Shown here piece after piece: positions 24,701 through 37,144 of a stretch of 64,000 nt of DNA. Under the pieces are notes generated by a model. The model searched no databases. It had not been told where the DNA came from and worked only from the letters and a program-made list of their open reading frames with translations. The translations under genes and the position numbers were made by a program. Source of the stretch: Clitoria ternatea (Eukaryota; Streptophyta; Magnoliopsida; Fabales; Fabaceae); assembly GCA_037962975.1 (NCBI GenBank), contig CM075672.1, forward strand, positions 129,132,001-129,196,000. Direction: 5' to 3'. Within the stretch, counting starts at the first letter, position 1, and each line of letters opens with the position of its first letter.

Positions 24701-26112
24701 TGAAATCTGTGTATGAGCAGCGGCAGTCGGATTCCTACTTGGCCGAGATGAAGGAGACTCAGACCAAAGGTAAGGATTTGTCCTTGACCGAGGGAATGGA
24801 TGGAATCTTCCAAGTAAGAAACAGAATATACGTACCGGGTGGAGGAGAATTGAGGAGAATGGTGCTTGATGAGGCTCACAAGAGCTTGTTAAGTATCCAC
24901 CCGGGTACCACGAAGATGTACCATGACCTGAGAACACAGTTCTAGTGGCCCGGACTAAAGAGGGATGTGGCAGAATATGTGGCTCGGTGTATTACCTGTC
25001 AAAAGTCGAAGGTCGAGCACCAGAAGCCGTATGGTGCATTGCAGCCCCTGGAGATTCCCGTGTGGAAATGGGACTCAATTGCTATGGACTTTGTCTTGGG
25101 GTTGCCAAGAAACCGAGCAGGCCATGATGCAATTTGGGTTATTATTGACCGACTGACGAAGAGTGCACACTTCCTGCCTGTGAACATGAAGTACCCGATG
25201 CATAGGTTAACACGGATTTACATTCAAGAAATTGTCCGACTGCAGGGTATACCGACTTCTATCGTATCAGATAGGGATCCTAGGTTCACGTCCCGATTTT
25301 GGACCAGCCTGCACCAGGAAATGGGCACGAGACTTTGGCTTAGTTCCGCTTACCACCCTCAATCGGATGGACAATCCGAGCTAACGATTCAAAGCTTGGA
25401 AGACCTGCTAAGGGCGTGTGTGTTGGAGTTTACATACAATAACAGTCACCACAACAGTATTTGTATGGCACCCTACGAAGCACTATATGGATGAAGATGC
25501 CGAACCCTACTTTGTTGGTCGGAGACGGGTGAGAGTCTGCTATTGGGACCCGAAATTGTAAAGCAAACATCAGAACAGATCCGGGTGATAAAGGAAAGAA
25601 TGAAGGCGTCTCAGGACAGGCAGAAGAGCTACCATGACAAACGAACCAGACCATTAGAGTTTTCAGTCGGAGACAAGGTATTTTTAAGGACTTCACCGAG
25701 TAAAGGGGTCGGACGAGCCTTGAAAAGCAGAAAGTTGAGCCCTCGATACATTGGGCCTTATGAGGTGTTAGAACGAGTCGGCTCCATGGCATATCGTATA
25801 GCACTACCGACCCACTTATCCCGATTGCACAATGTGTTTCATGTGTCTCAACTAAAGAAGTTTCTGCATGACCCCAACCACATAATGCCTGATGACGAAG
25901 TGGAAATCAAGGAGGACCTGACCACTATGACTATACCGATCAGAATCGTGGACCGATCGGTAAAGCGATTGAGAAGCAAGAACGTACAACTGGTTGAAGT
26001 AGAGTGGCAGCAAGGCAGGACTACCTCTTGTACCTGGGAACGCGAAGACGCCATGAGACAGCAGTACCCCGAGTTGTTTACTAAGGTGAGTTACCGACTG
26101 AATTTCGTGTGA
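21709..26112 (+). pseudogene. E1 gag-pol, five in-frame stops
   Basis: Closely related to the E3 polyprotein throughout and in one constant frame, but broken by stops at 22189-22191, 22558-22560, 22900-22902, 24943-24945 and 25492-25494. A 39-base in-frame deletion near 25430 lies in the integrase, between short GAG repeats. The second stop falls inside the second zinc knuckle, and the fourth replaces a Trp before the integrase zinc finger. Domains still recognisable are gag, two knuckles, protease DSGAT, RT with FIDD, RNase H and integrase. A short tandem duplication (two copies of GAGTTACCGACTGAATTTCG, about 26090-26130) alters the 3' end. Comparison with E3 suggests that some stops are C-to-T or G-to-A changes. 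No functional product. Confidence 0.95.
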
Positions 26113-26147
26113 GTTACCGACTGAATTTCGAGGATGAAATTCTTTTG

Positions 26148-26160
26148 AGTGGGGGAGAAC
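26148..26160 (+). other. E1 polypurine tract
   Basis: AGTGGGGGAGAAC abuts the right LTR at 26161, the same as in E3. Confidence 0.88.
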
Positions 26161-28553
26161 TGTAACATCCCAATTTTAAAGCTAAATACCGAATGAAAAA
26201 TAAACCATTAAGATTTGATTCAAAAATAAGAAGTTAATTGTTAATTATAATCAGATTAGCTTAAGGAATAATGACAAGTTAATTAAAGCTGAGTTGGTGA
26301 AAGATGGCTGTTTGTGATTGGCGAGTTACGTGAGTGGGCTGCGACTCACGTTTTCCCATCCTACTTCCTTTCCTTCGCATGCATATATATGCCCTGTACC
26401 ACCGTGAATACTCATCCTTTTCCCACTACTTCATTCCCCTTTCCTTCTTCGCCTCCATCCTCTTTTCTGTTCTTGCCCTTCGCTTCCGGAGATCACGACG
26501 GTGGTGCTGGAGGAAGGTCAGAGCCCCTCCAATTGGTGAAGGACGATCGTTGAGGCAGAGGAAGGACAACGCTCCATTCCCGAACCGAGTACAGAGTACG
26601 ACGGAGCGAAAGAAGACCGAACGAAACAGAAGAAGGGCGTCAGACCCAACGTCAAGAGCAGAAAAGCTTCTTGAGTTCCTTCTATAGGTAGGGGGCGCTT
26701 GTATGTCAAATGCATGGTCCACGAACGGTACCGGATGAATGTACTGCTTTGAGTGTGTGTATGTGTTTATAACGACTGGATTTTATGCATGATTGATGAT
26801 TCTAGATTCTGTGTGTATTACAGTGGTTATGCAACAATTGCATATAATCAAGATGGTAGTAGTGTAGTCTGTCGGCCTTGGGTAATGACGAATGCAATCA
26901 TGGTTTTATCTCTGTTAACACTGTGAGAATATGAATGTGTACTCGATAGTTGATTTGCCAGATGCTATGACTTGATTGTCCGATTGTTGTACATATTGGT
27001 GTGACTGATAAAACAAATATAAAGGCTGTGTTGAATCTGTTCTTACTTAATGGTTGCGAAGGAGGTATCGGTTGTGTGATGATGCTTGCTAGTAAACGCA
27101 TTAGCTACATGAGTAAGAATGGGGTGACCCGTGGAAGGTCAAAAGCCCCGAGGGAATGACTTTCAGCTACAGACCTTGGCTAGATCCTGAAGGGGCTCGT
27201 GGTAGCCGTAGGAGCTAGAGAGGAGTCTCGAGACGCCAATGGGAGGCCGGTACCACGCGGGAAGAGCTGAAGGACGAGGGGCCAGTAAGGGGGGAAACTG
27301 TAACTGGAAGTCATCACTCGAGTCGGATCCGCAGGCATGCATGTAGATATGAGGTTGACTAGGGTAGTACGCATAGTATGTGTTGGGTGTTATGAATGAT
27401 TTCCGAGTGTGTGGATGCATGTGTATGTATGTGTGAAGATGAACTAGACGTAGTATGTATGCTATAGATGTTATTCTGACTGGCATGGCCTTAGTTAACC
27501 TGAAAACGATTGAATGAAAGTAAGTGTGCATACTGGCACTGATACCGAGTCCTTGATTGTCATTTTACATGTAAAAAGCTCACCCCTGCAGTGGCTACAT
27601 TTTCAGTGAACATCTCTCAGAATGAAGCTTGAAGGAGGAGCTGAGTGCAGAACAAAACAGCCGAGTGCTTCTGAATATATGTGTATATGTATATACTATG
27701 TGTAAGGTCCTGTTAAGCCTTGGCCGGCTCATATTTTGGTTTTAGCCTTTACGTTAGAACTTGAACACCCTCGGGTGATAGAAGACATGATGAAACTCTT
27801 GTAATTATTTAAATGCTTCCCTATATATATATATATATATCGTGTGTTCTTCTATACTGAAGGTGACGCCCGAGCGGTAAATATGGATGTATGAGTATAC
27901 CTTACGAGCGTATGAGGTTAGTGTGTCTATGGGCAGTAGCGGAGCCGAGTGGTTGCTGGGGAAAGGGAAGATAATAATTCATTCCAAGTGTTGAGAGGCT
28001 GAAATGGCTGAGTGGTTCCGAGTGAGTTAGTTACTACTCCCCGAGTGAATATGAGTCTGAGTATTCCCGAGCAAAAGTAGGTATAAGAGTCGAGCGAGAT
28101 TCATTTGTATGAGTTCCTTCTGAGAGAAGAACACTTAGACGAACTCTTAGGGGAGTTCCTTTCGAGACATTCTGGCGAGTAACTTAGTGGAAAGATTCCC
28201 GAGCGCATAGGCTTAACGGATTCCGAGTGAAAACATGTATAAGTTCCGAGGGGGGGAATATTCCGAGTGAGAGTTTATGGAATCCGAGTGAAATAACCCT
28301 CCTTACCGGGCGAATCAGGTGTGTACCTTGGGGGATAAATATAAAAGGCTATGTTATAGAATGTAGGTGTGATGGGGTCCTTTCCTGAGTGTTGGAACCC
28401 TTATACCGAGTGGCCTTAGGAATGGATCCCGAGTGGACTTAGTCGTTTACCAAGTGTTTGGATGTCTCGATGCCGAGTGGTGGTTTTACCGAGTGAGGCT
28501 TCTCGCTTCTGCGAATGGTGGACTCACTCCAGCGAATGTGTATTGCTGGAAGG
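26161..28553 (+). repeat. E1 right LTR, first part
   Basis: It starts TGTAACATCC. A TATA-like run lies at about 26392-26400, followed by a pyrimidine-rich stretch, so U3 is short. It matches the left LTR from 26571 onward. A CCGAGTG array occupies about 27868-28500. It is interrupted at 28553 by E4, and GAAGG (28549-28553) is the duplication. The ORFs at 26314-26687 and 27163-27531 are not supported as genes. Confidence 0.94.
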
Positions 28554-29594
28554 TGTTAGCCCAGGTGGCCTCTAGGAAACTCAAGAGGGGGGGTGAATTG
28601 AGTAGTTAGGAACTTTTTCACTAATAAATTTCTCCTCTAAAAACTCAATATGCAATGATATGTGATTTGAATAATAATGCTTAAAACATAAAGAGTTTAA
28701 GGGTTAGAGAAGTGCAAACAGAGATTTATACTGGTTCGGCCAACCACTGCCTACGTCCAGTCTTCTCAAGACACCCTTGAGGAAATTCACTATAATCAAT
28801 TCCCTTGATTACACCACAATGGGGACTCACACCCCAAATGCCTTGGATGCTACACCACACCCAAGCACATCACCATTGGATGCTTCACCACATCCAATAA
28901 CATCACCCTTGGATGCTACACCACATCCAAGAAGAACCCCCTCAGAGATACACCACTCTGAGTATCAATCTCACTCTTAGAGATAAAGATCTCTTACAAG
29001 AAAACTCTCTTCAAGAGTATGATAAACAAATTGAGGAACAAGAAAGAGTAATAACTCTATTAAGAGAATATGGCCATTATTGCTCATAAGAAAAGATTGG
29101 AAGTATTTGGTATATCTTGGTGTTATTGGTGTGCTTTTGAAAATGAAATACCCTCCTATTTATAGGAGAAGAAATGCCTTCAAGAGGTGTGAAATTATTG
29201 ATTAAAATAATTGGAAAGGTACCTCTTGGATAAAATAATATTTTGTGAAAAGTTATAATGTTTCAACATGATTTTTGCTTTCTGATCACGTTGTAATCGA
29301 TTACATAAAGTAGGTAATCGATTACAGCCTTTTAAAATCAGTTTTAAAACATAACGTTCATATTGTAATCGATTACTTAAACATGGTAATCGATTACATT
29401 GCAGAGGTAATCGATTACACTAATGAGGTAATCGATTACATTCCATCAGAATGTATGAAATTTTAAAACCTTTTTATATTAATGGCCATACTTTCTTTTT
29501 ATAGAGTCTTACTTTAATTATGCCTTGGTCTTGGATCTTCATTCTTGATCTCTGGCATTGGCCTTGTCATTATCAAAATCCTTCATGGTCTTCA
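28554..29594 (-). repeat. E4 3' LTR (left copy)
   Basis: TGTTAGCCCAGG...GGTCTTCA. The minus strand has TATAAATA (29157-29164) and, about 130-280 bases upstream, six GTAATCGATTAC palindromes (29292-29442). A 33-base direct repeat with TTGGATG...CATCCAA hairpins lies at about 28845-28940. Confidence 0.94.
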
Positions 29595-29988
29595 TTCTCC
29601 CCCTTTTTGATGATGACAATATTTCATTGATTTCATGACTCTTTTTGTGCTTGACATGGTATACTAAATCTTCAAGTCTTGCATCCATGTTGTTAATCAT
29701 GTCTTGCATATATGTTGTTGATATCAAAACCTTAGTTCTTCATTCTCCCCCTTTTTGATATTGACAACAATTACTGAGAAGAAAAATAAACAGCATGCAA
29801 GATACAAGATTTTCTCCCCCTTAATTTTGGTTTAGTTGACAAGGTTTGATTGATTTTTCTCTTATTTTGCTTCTCATATATTACTCCCCCTTTGTCAATG
29901 GCAAAAAGAATATAAGAGCATAAAGTTTTAGCAGAGAGTGATGCACCTTGTTGTTTGATGTCACTCGTTATTTTGATATTGCTCTTTG
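29595..29988 (-). promoter_or_regulatory. E4 3' region with four PPT-like tracts
   Basis: Complements of purine runs of the type GGGGGAG occur at 29595-29610 (the functional position beside the LTR), 29743-29758, 29811-29820 and 29883-29894. No coding signal is seen. The reiteration resembles the multiple PPTs reported for Sireviruses. Confidence 0.7.
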
Positions 29989-31757
29989 TTACTTGTTGAT
30001 TGATAGATGCTTCAAGAAATGTGTTGACTTTTCTTGTGGGTAAAAGTTAATCCTTAAGTGCCTCCCATCAATGATAATTCCTGCACTATTATAAATATTT
30101 GATCTTGGTACCCAAATTTTCTTGGGTCCTTGTGGGTTAGACGTGGATACTATATTCTTAGGAACCCAAATCATTTTTGTCTCAGTATACCCTTTGTTCC
30201 TTATATGACATGTTGATGCACTGTGACCTTTTCTCACATAATGAGAGAATTTAACAAATGGGCTAGTTGAGGTCTTTTGTGAAATAAAGAGATTTTTCTG
30301 CAACTTTTGCTTTTTGGAAGGATCAGATCCTAGTTCTGCTTTTAAATGACATTTTTGTTTTCCAAGAAGAATATCTAGGTTATCTCTTCCTATAGTAAAT
30401 TTAACTAATGCATTTTTCAAATCATCAATCTTTTGAATATGCTTTTGACATGTTGAACATGTATGTTTAATGATAGTTTCATTTTTAAGCTTAGTTTCTA
30501 AGTCTTTCTTTTCTTCTTTAACTTGTCCTAGTTCATGATTGACCTTTGATAGACTTTCTTCTAAGATTAGGTTAGAATTTTTCATATTTAAGAATTTCTT
30601 AACTAGTTTTTGATATTCATTATGAAGATCTTCAAAAGCTTCTTGAAATTCATCAAATGTAGGATTTGAGTCATTTACCTCTTCGGTGTTAGTCATTAGG
30701 CACAGATTTGCGTCTTCATGGTCTGATTCCTTGGACGAGCTTAAACCATTTTCATCCCAGGTAATATAAGCTATTCTTTTATTTTTGGGATGCTTTTTCT
30801 CTTGCTTGTCAGACTTCTTATTTAGTTTAGGACACTCCATTTTCATATGTCCATATTTTCCACATTCAAAGCATTTCGGACCTTGATTGGTTTCATCATT
30901 CTTGAAGGATTTCCTGAAGTTTGGTCTCCTCTGTCCTTCCTTTTTCTTTAGAAACCTGTTAAATTGTTTAACAAATAATTTAAGGTCATTATAATCATTT
31001 ATACCTTCTTCATCATCTTCTTCATCACTTTCTTCAATGGTTGATGATGACGCTTTTAGAGCAATACTTCTTCTCTTTTTGTCTCCTTCTTCATGCTGAT
31101 TTAGCCTGGATAGTTCAAGTTCATGTTCCTGAAGTTTACCAAACAGAGTAGCAAGTGACATTGTTGCTAAGTCTCGTGATTCTGATATGGCTGTTACTTT
31201 TGGTTGCCATTCCCTGTTCAAGCATCTCAAGACTTTGTCAATTAAATCTTCATTAGAGAAAGTTTTTCCTAAACATGCAAGATGATTGGTTATGTGAGTA
31301 AATCTCTTCTGCATGTCCTGTATATTTTCATTATTATTCATCCTAAATAATTCATACTCCCTAGTTAGGGTATTTATTCTAGACCTTTTCACTTCACTCG
31401 TTCCTTCATGAGTTACTTCTAGAGTATCCCACATTTCTTTTGCTGTTTTGCATGTGGATATTCTAAAGTATTCGTCCATTCCTAAGGCTGAGGTTATTAT
31501 ATTTTTGGCCTTGAGGTTATATTGGACTTTTGTTTTATCCGCACCAGTCCATTCACTTCTTGGTTTTATCATGGTCACTTCTCCAACTACTTTGGTTGGT
31601 ATGAATGACCATTTTCAATGGAGTCCCATATGTCTATATCAATAGCTTCTATGAATATTTGCATACGGGTTTTCCAATATTGATATCCTACTCCATTAAA
31701 TACAGGAGGTCTATGTATGGAGTTTCCCTCAGGAAAGATAGGATTGAAAGAGGCCAT
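29989..31757 (-). pseudogene. E4 gag, one frameshift near the N-terminus
   Basis: It starts at the ATG at 31757 (MASFNPIFPEG), 40 bases after the PBS. It is open for about 50 codons, then loses one base near 31604, so the first frame meets TAG. The second frame is open for 529 codons to 29989. Contents: copia gag domain; Asp/Glu-rich linker; CCHC knuckle CFECGKYGHMKMEC; long coiled-coil-like region; and a degenerate second knuckle (HYVRKGHSASTC, first two Cys lost). It finishes with the WVPK repeats that normally precede protease, but no protease follows. Without the frameshift this would be a full-length gag. Confidence 0.9.
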
Positions 31758-31796
31758 GGATCTTCTTGAGGTTGTTAAACCTTTTCCAAGATACGA

Positions 31797-31808
31797 GCTT
31801 TGATACCA
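31797..31808 (-). other. E4 primer binding site
   Basis: The minus strand reads TGGTATCAAAGC, one mismatch from the initiator Met tRNA primer, two bases from the 5' LTR. Confidence 0.88.
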
Positions 31809-31810
31809 CT

Positions 31811-32857
31811 TGTTAGCCCAGGTGGCCTCTAGGAAACTCAAGAGGGGGGGTGAATTGAGTAGTTAGGAACTTTTTCACTAATAAATTTCTCCTCTAAAAA
31901 CTCAATATGCAATGATATGTGGTTTGAATAATAATGCTTAAAACATAAAGAGTTTAAGGGTTAGAGAAGTGCAAACAGAGATTTATACTGGTTCGGCCAA
32001 CCACTGCCTACGTCCAGTCTTCTTAAGACACCCTTGAGGAAATTCACTATAATCAATTCCCTTGATTACACCACAATGGGGACTCACGCCCCAATCACAA
32101 ATGCCTTGGATGCTACACCACACCCAAGCACATCACCATTGGGTGCTTCACCACATCCAATAACATCACCCTTGGATGCTACACCACATCCAAGAAGAAC
32201 CCCCTCAGAGATACACCACTCTGAGTATCAATCTCACTCTTAGAGATAAAGATCTCTTACAAGAAAACTCTCTTCAAGAGTATGATAAACAAATTGAGGA
32301 ACAAGAAAGAGTAATAACTCTATTAAGAGAATATGGCCATTATTGCTCATAAGAAAAGATTGGAAGTATTTGGTATATCTTGGTGTTATTGGTGTGCTTT
32401 TGCAAATGAAATACCCTCCTATTTATAGGAGAAGAAATGCCTTCAAGAGGTGTGAAATTATTGATTAAAATAATTGGAAAGGTACCTCTTGGATAAAATA
32501 ATATTTTGTGAAAAGTTATAATGTTTCAACATGATTTTTGCTTTCTGATCACGTTGTAATCGATTACATAAAGTAGGTAATCGATTACAGCCTTTTAAAA
32601 TCAGTTTTAAAACATAACGTTCATATTGTAATCGATTACTTAAACATGGTAATCGATTATATTGCTGAGGTAATCGATTACACTAATGAGGTGATCGATT
32701 ACATTCCATCAGAATGTATGAAATTTTAAAACCTTTTTATATTAATGGTCGTACTTTCTTTTTATAAAGTCTTACTTTAATTATGCCTTGGTCTTGGATC
32801 TTCATTCTTGATCTCTGGCATTGGCCTTGTCATTATCAAAATCCTTCATGGTCTTCA
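31811..32857 (-). repeat. E4 5' LTR (right copy)
   Basis: 1,047 bp. TATAAATA on the minus strand at 32420-32427; palindrome array at 32553-32703 with five exact AATCGATT and one GATCGATT. It is followed by the GAAGG duplication and the rest of the E1 LTR. Confidence 0.94.
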
Positions 32858-32862
32858 GAAGG

Positions 32863-33154
32863 CGTTTGTCGTGGTATCGCCCAAGCGATTGTGTGCTCGT
32901 CCGAGCGAGTTGGGCGTCTCGCCCAGGCAGATTGGGTCTCGCTTGAGCGAGTGCACGCTGTATGGTGGTTCGCTCAGGCGCTGTCGGTGCTTCCGTGTGA
33001 ATGGTTTTAATTCCCTTGCCTCCTTTTCTTTTTCTTCTTGGCCATGGGGCCAGCTCTCTTACCTTCATATAAGGGAGTGTTTTTATTATGGATCCAGGTT
33101 ATTTTCTAATTAATTCGAGAAAAAAAAAATTTCCCTAAAAATTAGGATGTTTCA
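32863..33154 (+). repeat. E1 right LTR, terminal part
   Basis: It resumes exactly where 28553 stopped and matches 21147-21428 of the left LTR. It ends GGATGTTTCA. It includes CGCTTGAGCG-type motifs near 32935-32975 and a poly-A tract. The segment around 32905-32935 differs from the left LTR by a small insertion. Confidence 0.92.
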
Positions 33155-34659
33155 GTTTTCACTCAACAAATTAATCCAAACCGACTTCTCTTACTCGGTT
33201 TTCACTCGACACATTTTATTCCCAACTGAGTCATTCTTCTCTAAGTTTTCCACTCGGCAACTTTAAATCAATTCATTCCTAAGCCGACTCACACTTACAT
33301 AGTCTACTTCTCGGTAATTTATTCTAAATCCGATTCACTACCTGATCGGTTCTCACTGGAAATTCCTTACAACACCGACTCAATTCTTAATCAGTTCTCA
33401 CTCGGTGAATTACTTCAAAGCTGACTTATTCCACTCGGCGGTCCACTTGGTAATTCCATAAATCTTCCCTCACTCGGAAGTATCTCAAACAATCACCATT
33501 CGGTGTATTTAACTTCAATATAATCAGGAATATACCAACGACCCATCACTCGCGTTAACTCACTTCTCTCACCCGGGGAAACACACAGACCTTCCTTCAC
33601 TCCGAAGGGGCCACCATCTTCATCGATCACCCGGTTATCCATTCATATACTGACTCATCGTTCGAGCGGTATTTCACCCGATAAACAAATCCAAGACCGA
33701 CCAATATCCATTTGGTCCCACACTCGGTATTCACGCCTCCATTTCACTCGGAATTATTCCACTCGGTAATCCTTCCTTAGAATAAACTCCCCAATCAGTT
33801 TCCACTAGGAATTATTCCACTCCTCATCACTTGGAGAAATTCACCAAGTCCCACTGGTACTTACACCATACATAGTCACTTAGAATACGGTTTATGTGAT
33901 TCACTCGGAATATGTATAATATCTTTCACTCGGATATCAACACTTAGGAATATAGTATTTCCCACTCGGGTTTCACTCGGTTAATCATTACTTAGCCGAG
34001 ATCAGACCAACTTCTTCGACTACATTTCACTGAGTCCATCAGCGCCATTATCACTCGAAAAAGGCCCTTACATACGAGTCTCACTCGGAGTTTGGCTTAT
34101 ATACATGAGACTCACTCGGTTATTTATTTCAAAGACCGACTTCCCTTTTCATTTTCTCACGAGTGAAGTTATTCCAGAATATTTCCGGACAACACATCAT
34201 AGATCTCCACTCGGTACCATCCTCACTCGAATTCTTGAACTCAGAAGTGGTTCCTTCAGTCCCACTTCACTCAGGAGTGCCTCAGACAAGGATTCCACTC
34301 GGAATTAACCCTCTCGGCCATGTTCTACTCGGAAAATGAAATCTTCACTCGGTATTTCCATTTGTCACTCGAAATTTCTCTTAGTCACTCGGAATTTCCT
34401 TTTGCACTCGGAATTTTCATTCTTCACTCGAAACAGAGTCCCTTTTTCACTCGGACAATCCTTTCTAAGGCATGTTTCACTCGGAAAATGGATCTTATCA
34501 TTAAAGGTCTATGTAATTTCTATAATTATACCCAAAAATGAAATTTTGGAGTATTACAAACCATCCATAGAGTGTTTTATTCTTTGATTAACACTTACAG
34601 ACCTTCTATACCTCATCATTTACAAAAATAGAACTATTATTAAAAACAGGGATGTTACA
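33155..34659 (-). repeat. E5 3' LTR, part right of the E1 insertion
   Basis: Matches 39999-41503 at equal length. It is densely populated with CACTCGG (33170-34490) and ends CAGGGATGTTACA. The small ORFs at 34105-34587 are translations of the repeat and recur in the other LTR. Confidence 0.9.
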
Positions 34660-36050
34660 TTTCTCCCACCCTAATAAAAATTTCGTCCTCAAAATTTAAA
34701 GTTGAACACAATCCTATCATAAACATACTTATTCATGCTATTAATATACCATCATAGAGTATCATCCTCCAACACTCTTTATCAAGTTCTATACTTGTCT
34801 GACTTCAATTTACATGCTCATGTTAGGCTTCAGGAATTCCCTTCCCAATTCCAAAATTTCTTAAATCTTAAAGAGTTAAACACATTATAATAATAATACT
34901 ATGGTTCTAAACCTTAGGATCTCCAAACTATCATAAGAATCATTCAACCATCACCAAGATTTATTTCAACTTCTTATAGGCCTCGTGGCTCTTATCTAAG
35001 ACTATGACTAATTCAACTATTTCAAAGTGACTCTAGTATTCATTCCCTTGATTCACTATCACTTGCTTGCACCCATTTTTTTTTTTAACATCATCATCAA
35101 CAATCTAGATTTAAGTCCTCCAATCACTCACATAGTCATATACACTCTTCTCCTAATCCTCAATAACCAATACCAATGTTTTGATCATTCAATTCCTCAT
35201 ATATAATTATCCTAGAGTATTAAAAGTCATCAGAATCATCAACTTAACCAAAATCCTCAACTCACTATACTTTTCATCAAAACTTAATAATCATTCCTAA
35301 TAACCACTAATCTTCATTATTAATAATTTCTATACACACATCATCCTGGGTTTTCACTAAAAATCACTTTTCATAACATCATTACTCATTTTCCCCAAAG
35401 CCTAGAGTTAGGGTTTCACTAAAATCAAACAGTCACCCTTAACAGCCGCTATCTCCTATCTCAAATCTTAAAATCTTCGTATACCATTTCACACCTATCC
35501 AAAGATACTTATGACATATTCCACTTTTGGGTTTTACATGAAAATGGTTTCTATTCTTAAACCCATTCATAATGCACTCTCCTATCACCATAGAATCCAA
35601 AACCTAAAACAACGAAAGAGTATAATAATTGCACCTTAAGCTCCACGCTATCCCTAGCCTTAGTATATCCACGAAAATGAAGAGAGAATATAGAGTCTCT
35701 AAACATTTGAACCATCTTCATAATGAAGAATAAGAAAGCATGGTTGGTTGGTATGAAAGGAGACTCACAAAATGGTTGTCTGAAATGGGATTTTTTTCTA
35801 ATGGAAATATCACGGTCTCGTTATGACAGTTTACTAAAACTTGATTCACCGATAACCAATTCATTCCTAGGATTACTTCCAGATTCTTTCAAAAATAAAC
35901 AAGAAGATTGACAAGGGAGTTCCTACCCTCTATGAGTTCAGAACAATCGTTACACGCCTTAGTAATTCCTAAGTTGTGTACCGTTGGGAATGGAAATAAT
36001 CAGGTCATATATTATAGGCTTCACGGTTATTTGAAAACGTCTAACTTACT
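34660..36050 (-). other. E5 internal non-coding region with PPT
   Basis: Directly inside the LTR the minus strand reads GGGTGGGAGAAA, the PPT, preceded by GACGAAATTTT, a common gypsy 3' signature. The remaining 1.35 kb is AT-rich and I find no pol similarity in any frame. The ORF at 35723-35911 has no support. Confidence 0.7.
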
Positions 36051-37144
36051 TCTGTGTAGCACCAGAATCAGACAACACAGATAAAATGCTACCATTGATC
36101 TCACACTTACTTTGCATAAGATCGCCTGCTTGATCTGCCTCTGAACCGCTAATGGCAAAGACTCTTCCTGTTGCTGGTTGTGATCTCTCGTCTGTTAGCT
36201 CTCTATACTATCTTAGAGGTTAAATAGCACGAGCGTTTCCTCTATGGACTTCTTGATAATCAGAACCTCTTGGATTATTTATGGTGTTATTGTTGTTTTG
36301 ACCGTTCTGTGGACAATTTGGGCTGATGTGGCCTTTCTGATTACAGCGAAAGCAAGTGACATCTCCTAAGGGTCTGTTGCAATCACGTACATGGTGATTA
36401 CCTCCGCACTTAAAACACTTTATATTCATATGATTGTCGCCTCTCTCAGAAGATGATGATGATCCCCCTTGAAGCGATTTGGATAAAACGATCCTCTCCT
36501 TTTGAAGGCAACTGACTGAGGTTTCAGTTGTCTATTAGCCTTCTCTTGTGCCAATCTGGCTTGATGATTTTCTTCAAAAATTCGGCATTTATTGATCAAG
36601 GTGGAAAAACTCCAAATTTCTTGATATCCGATAGCCTCTTTGATTTTAGGATTCAAACCGTTCTCGAATTTGACACATTTTGAGACTTCAGCACCAGCCT
36701 GTTGAAAAGGAGGGTAAAAGACATTGAGCCTTATTTCAGCTCCATGAATTCCAGCTCTTTTCGGCTCTTCACGCTTGCTGGAAAATATTTCTCCAGAAAA
36801 TAATTCTTGAAGTTGACCCAGTGCAAAGGTCTGTCAGTTTCAATCATACGAGTTCTGGCATGAATCCACCAGTTTTCTGCTTCCTCCACCAACATATAGG
36901 TGGCATACTCCACCTTTTTGCATTCTATGCAGGGCAATGCTCGAAAGATGCGCTCCATTTCCTTGGCCCAGAGATACGCTCCTTCTGGATTATAACCCCC
37001 TTTGAATTGTGAAGGTTTTCTTTTCAGGAAGTGATCTAACCCATGGAGTCCTCCAGTGCTCCTTGGTTGGTTTTGTCGTTCTATGGCTTTAGCTAAGCGG
37101 TTGAAAGCTGCTGCCATATCTTGGTTATTGTTGTTTCTTGTCAT
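36051..37144 (-). pseudogene. E5 gag with protease stub, broken
   Basis: Gag starts at the ATG at 37144 and resembles the gag of E1 and E3 ([37 protein letters not shown]). A TAA follows ELK at about 36731. Next a stretch present in E3 ([11 protein letters not shown]) is missing. The frame resumes at FYPPFQQ and shifts again near 36430. Two knuckles follow: CFKCGGNHHVRDC and CFRCNQKGHISPNC. After another stop near 36220 the sequence still reads to a protease-like SDSGAT near 36060, then homology ends abruptly. Confidence 0.85.

Larger units (their letters stand above)
28554..32857 (-). mobile_element. E4: non-autonomous, gag-only Sirevirus derivative
   Basis: A minus-strand copia element of 4,304 bp with LTRs of 1,041 and 1,047 bp, target duplications GAAGG (28549-28553, 32858-32862), a PBS complement, a PPT complement and an internal region of only 2.2 kb. 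Gag is the only coding region. Protease, integrase, RT and RNase H are absent, with the gag tail running almost directly into the PPT region. The LTRs are similar, differing by a 6-base indel and few substitutions, so it moved fairly recently, presumably using enzymes from a complete Sirevirus. Its LTR differs from that of E2, but the array of AATCGATT palindromes is shared. Confidence 0.93.
1..33154 (+). mobile_element. E1: outer Ty3/gypsy (Tekay/Del-like) element, left end outside the window
   Basis: A plus-strand gypsy element. It consists of a left LTR (1-1192 continued at 20353-21428), a primer binding site, a decayed gag-pol, a polypurine tract and a right LTR (26161-33154). The window opens inside the left LTR, because base 1 aligns with base 26571 of the right LTR. 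The left LTR is split by Sirevirus E2 and the right LTR by gag-only Sirevirus E4. Without the inserts the right LTR is about 2.7 kb. E1 itself lies in the LTR of E5: the sequence after 33154 is collinear with 39999 onward in the other E5 LTR, so the first duplicated target bases should be GTTTT. The left target duplication lies outside the window. Its gag-pol is closely related to that of E3, but the LTR ends differ. Confidence 0.93.

Noticed and set aside
1193..33154. Assembly artefact explaining the repeated segments
   Set aside because: Inserts have correct TG/CA ends, 5-bp target duplications, PBS and PPT at the right places, and the interrupted sequences resume exactly; real nested insertion explains this better.
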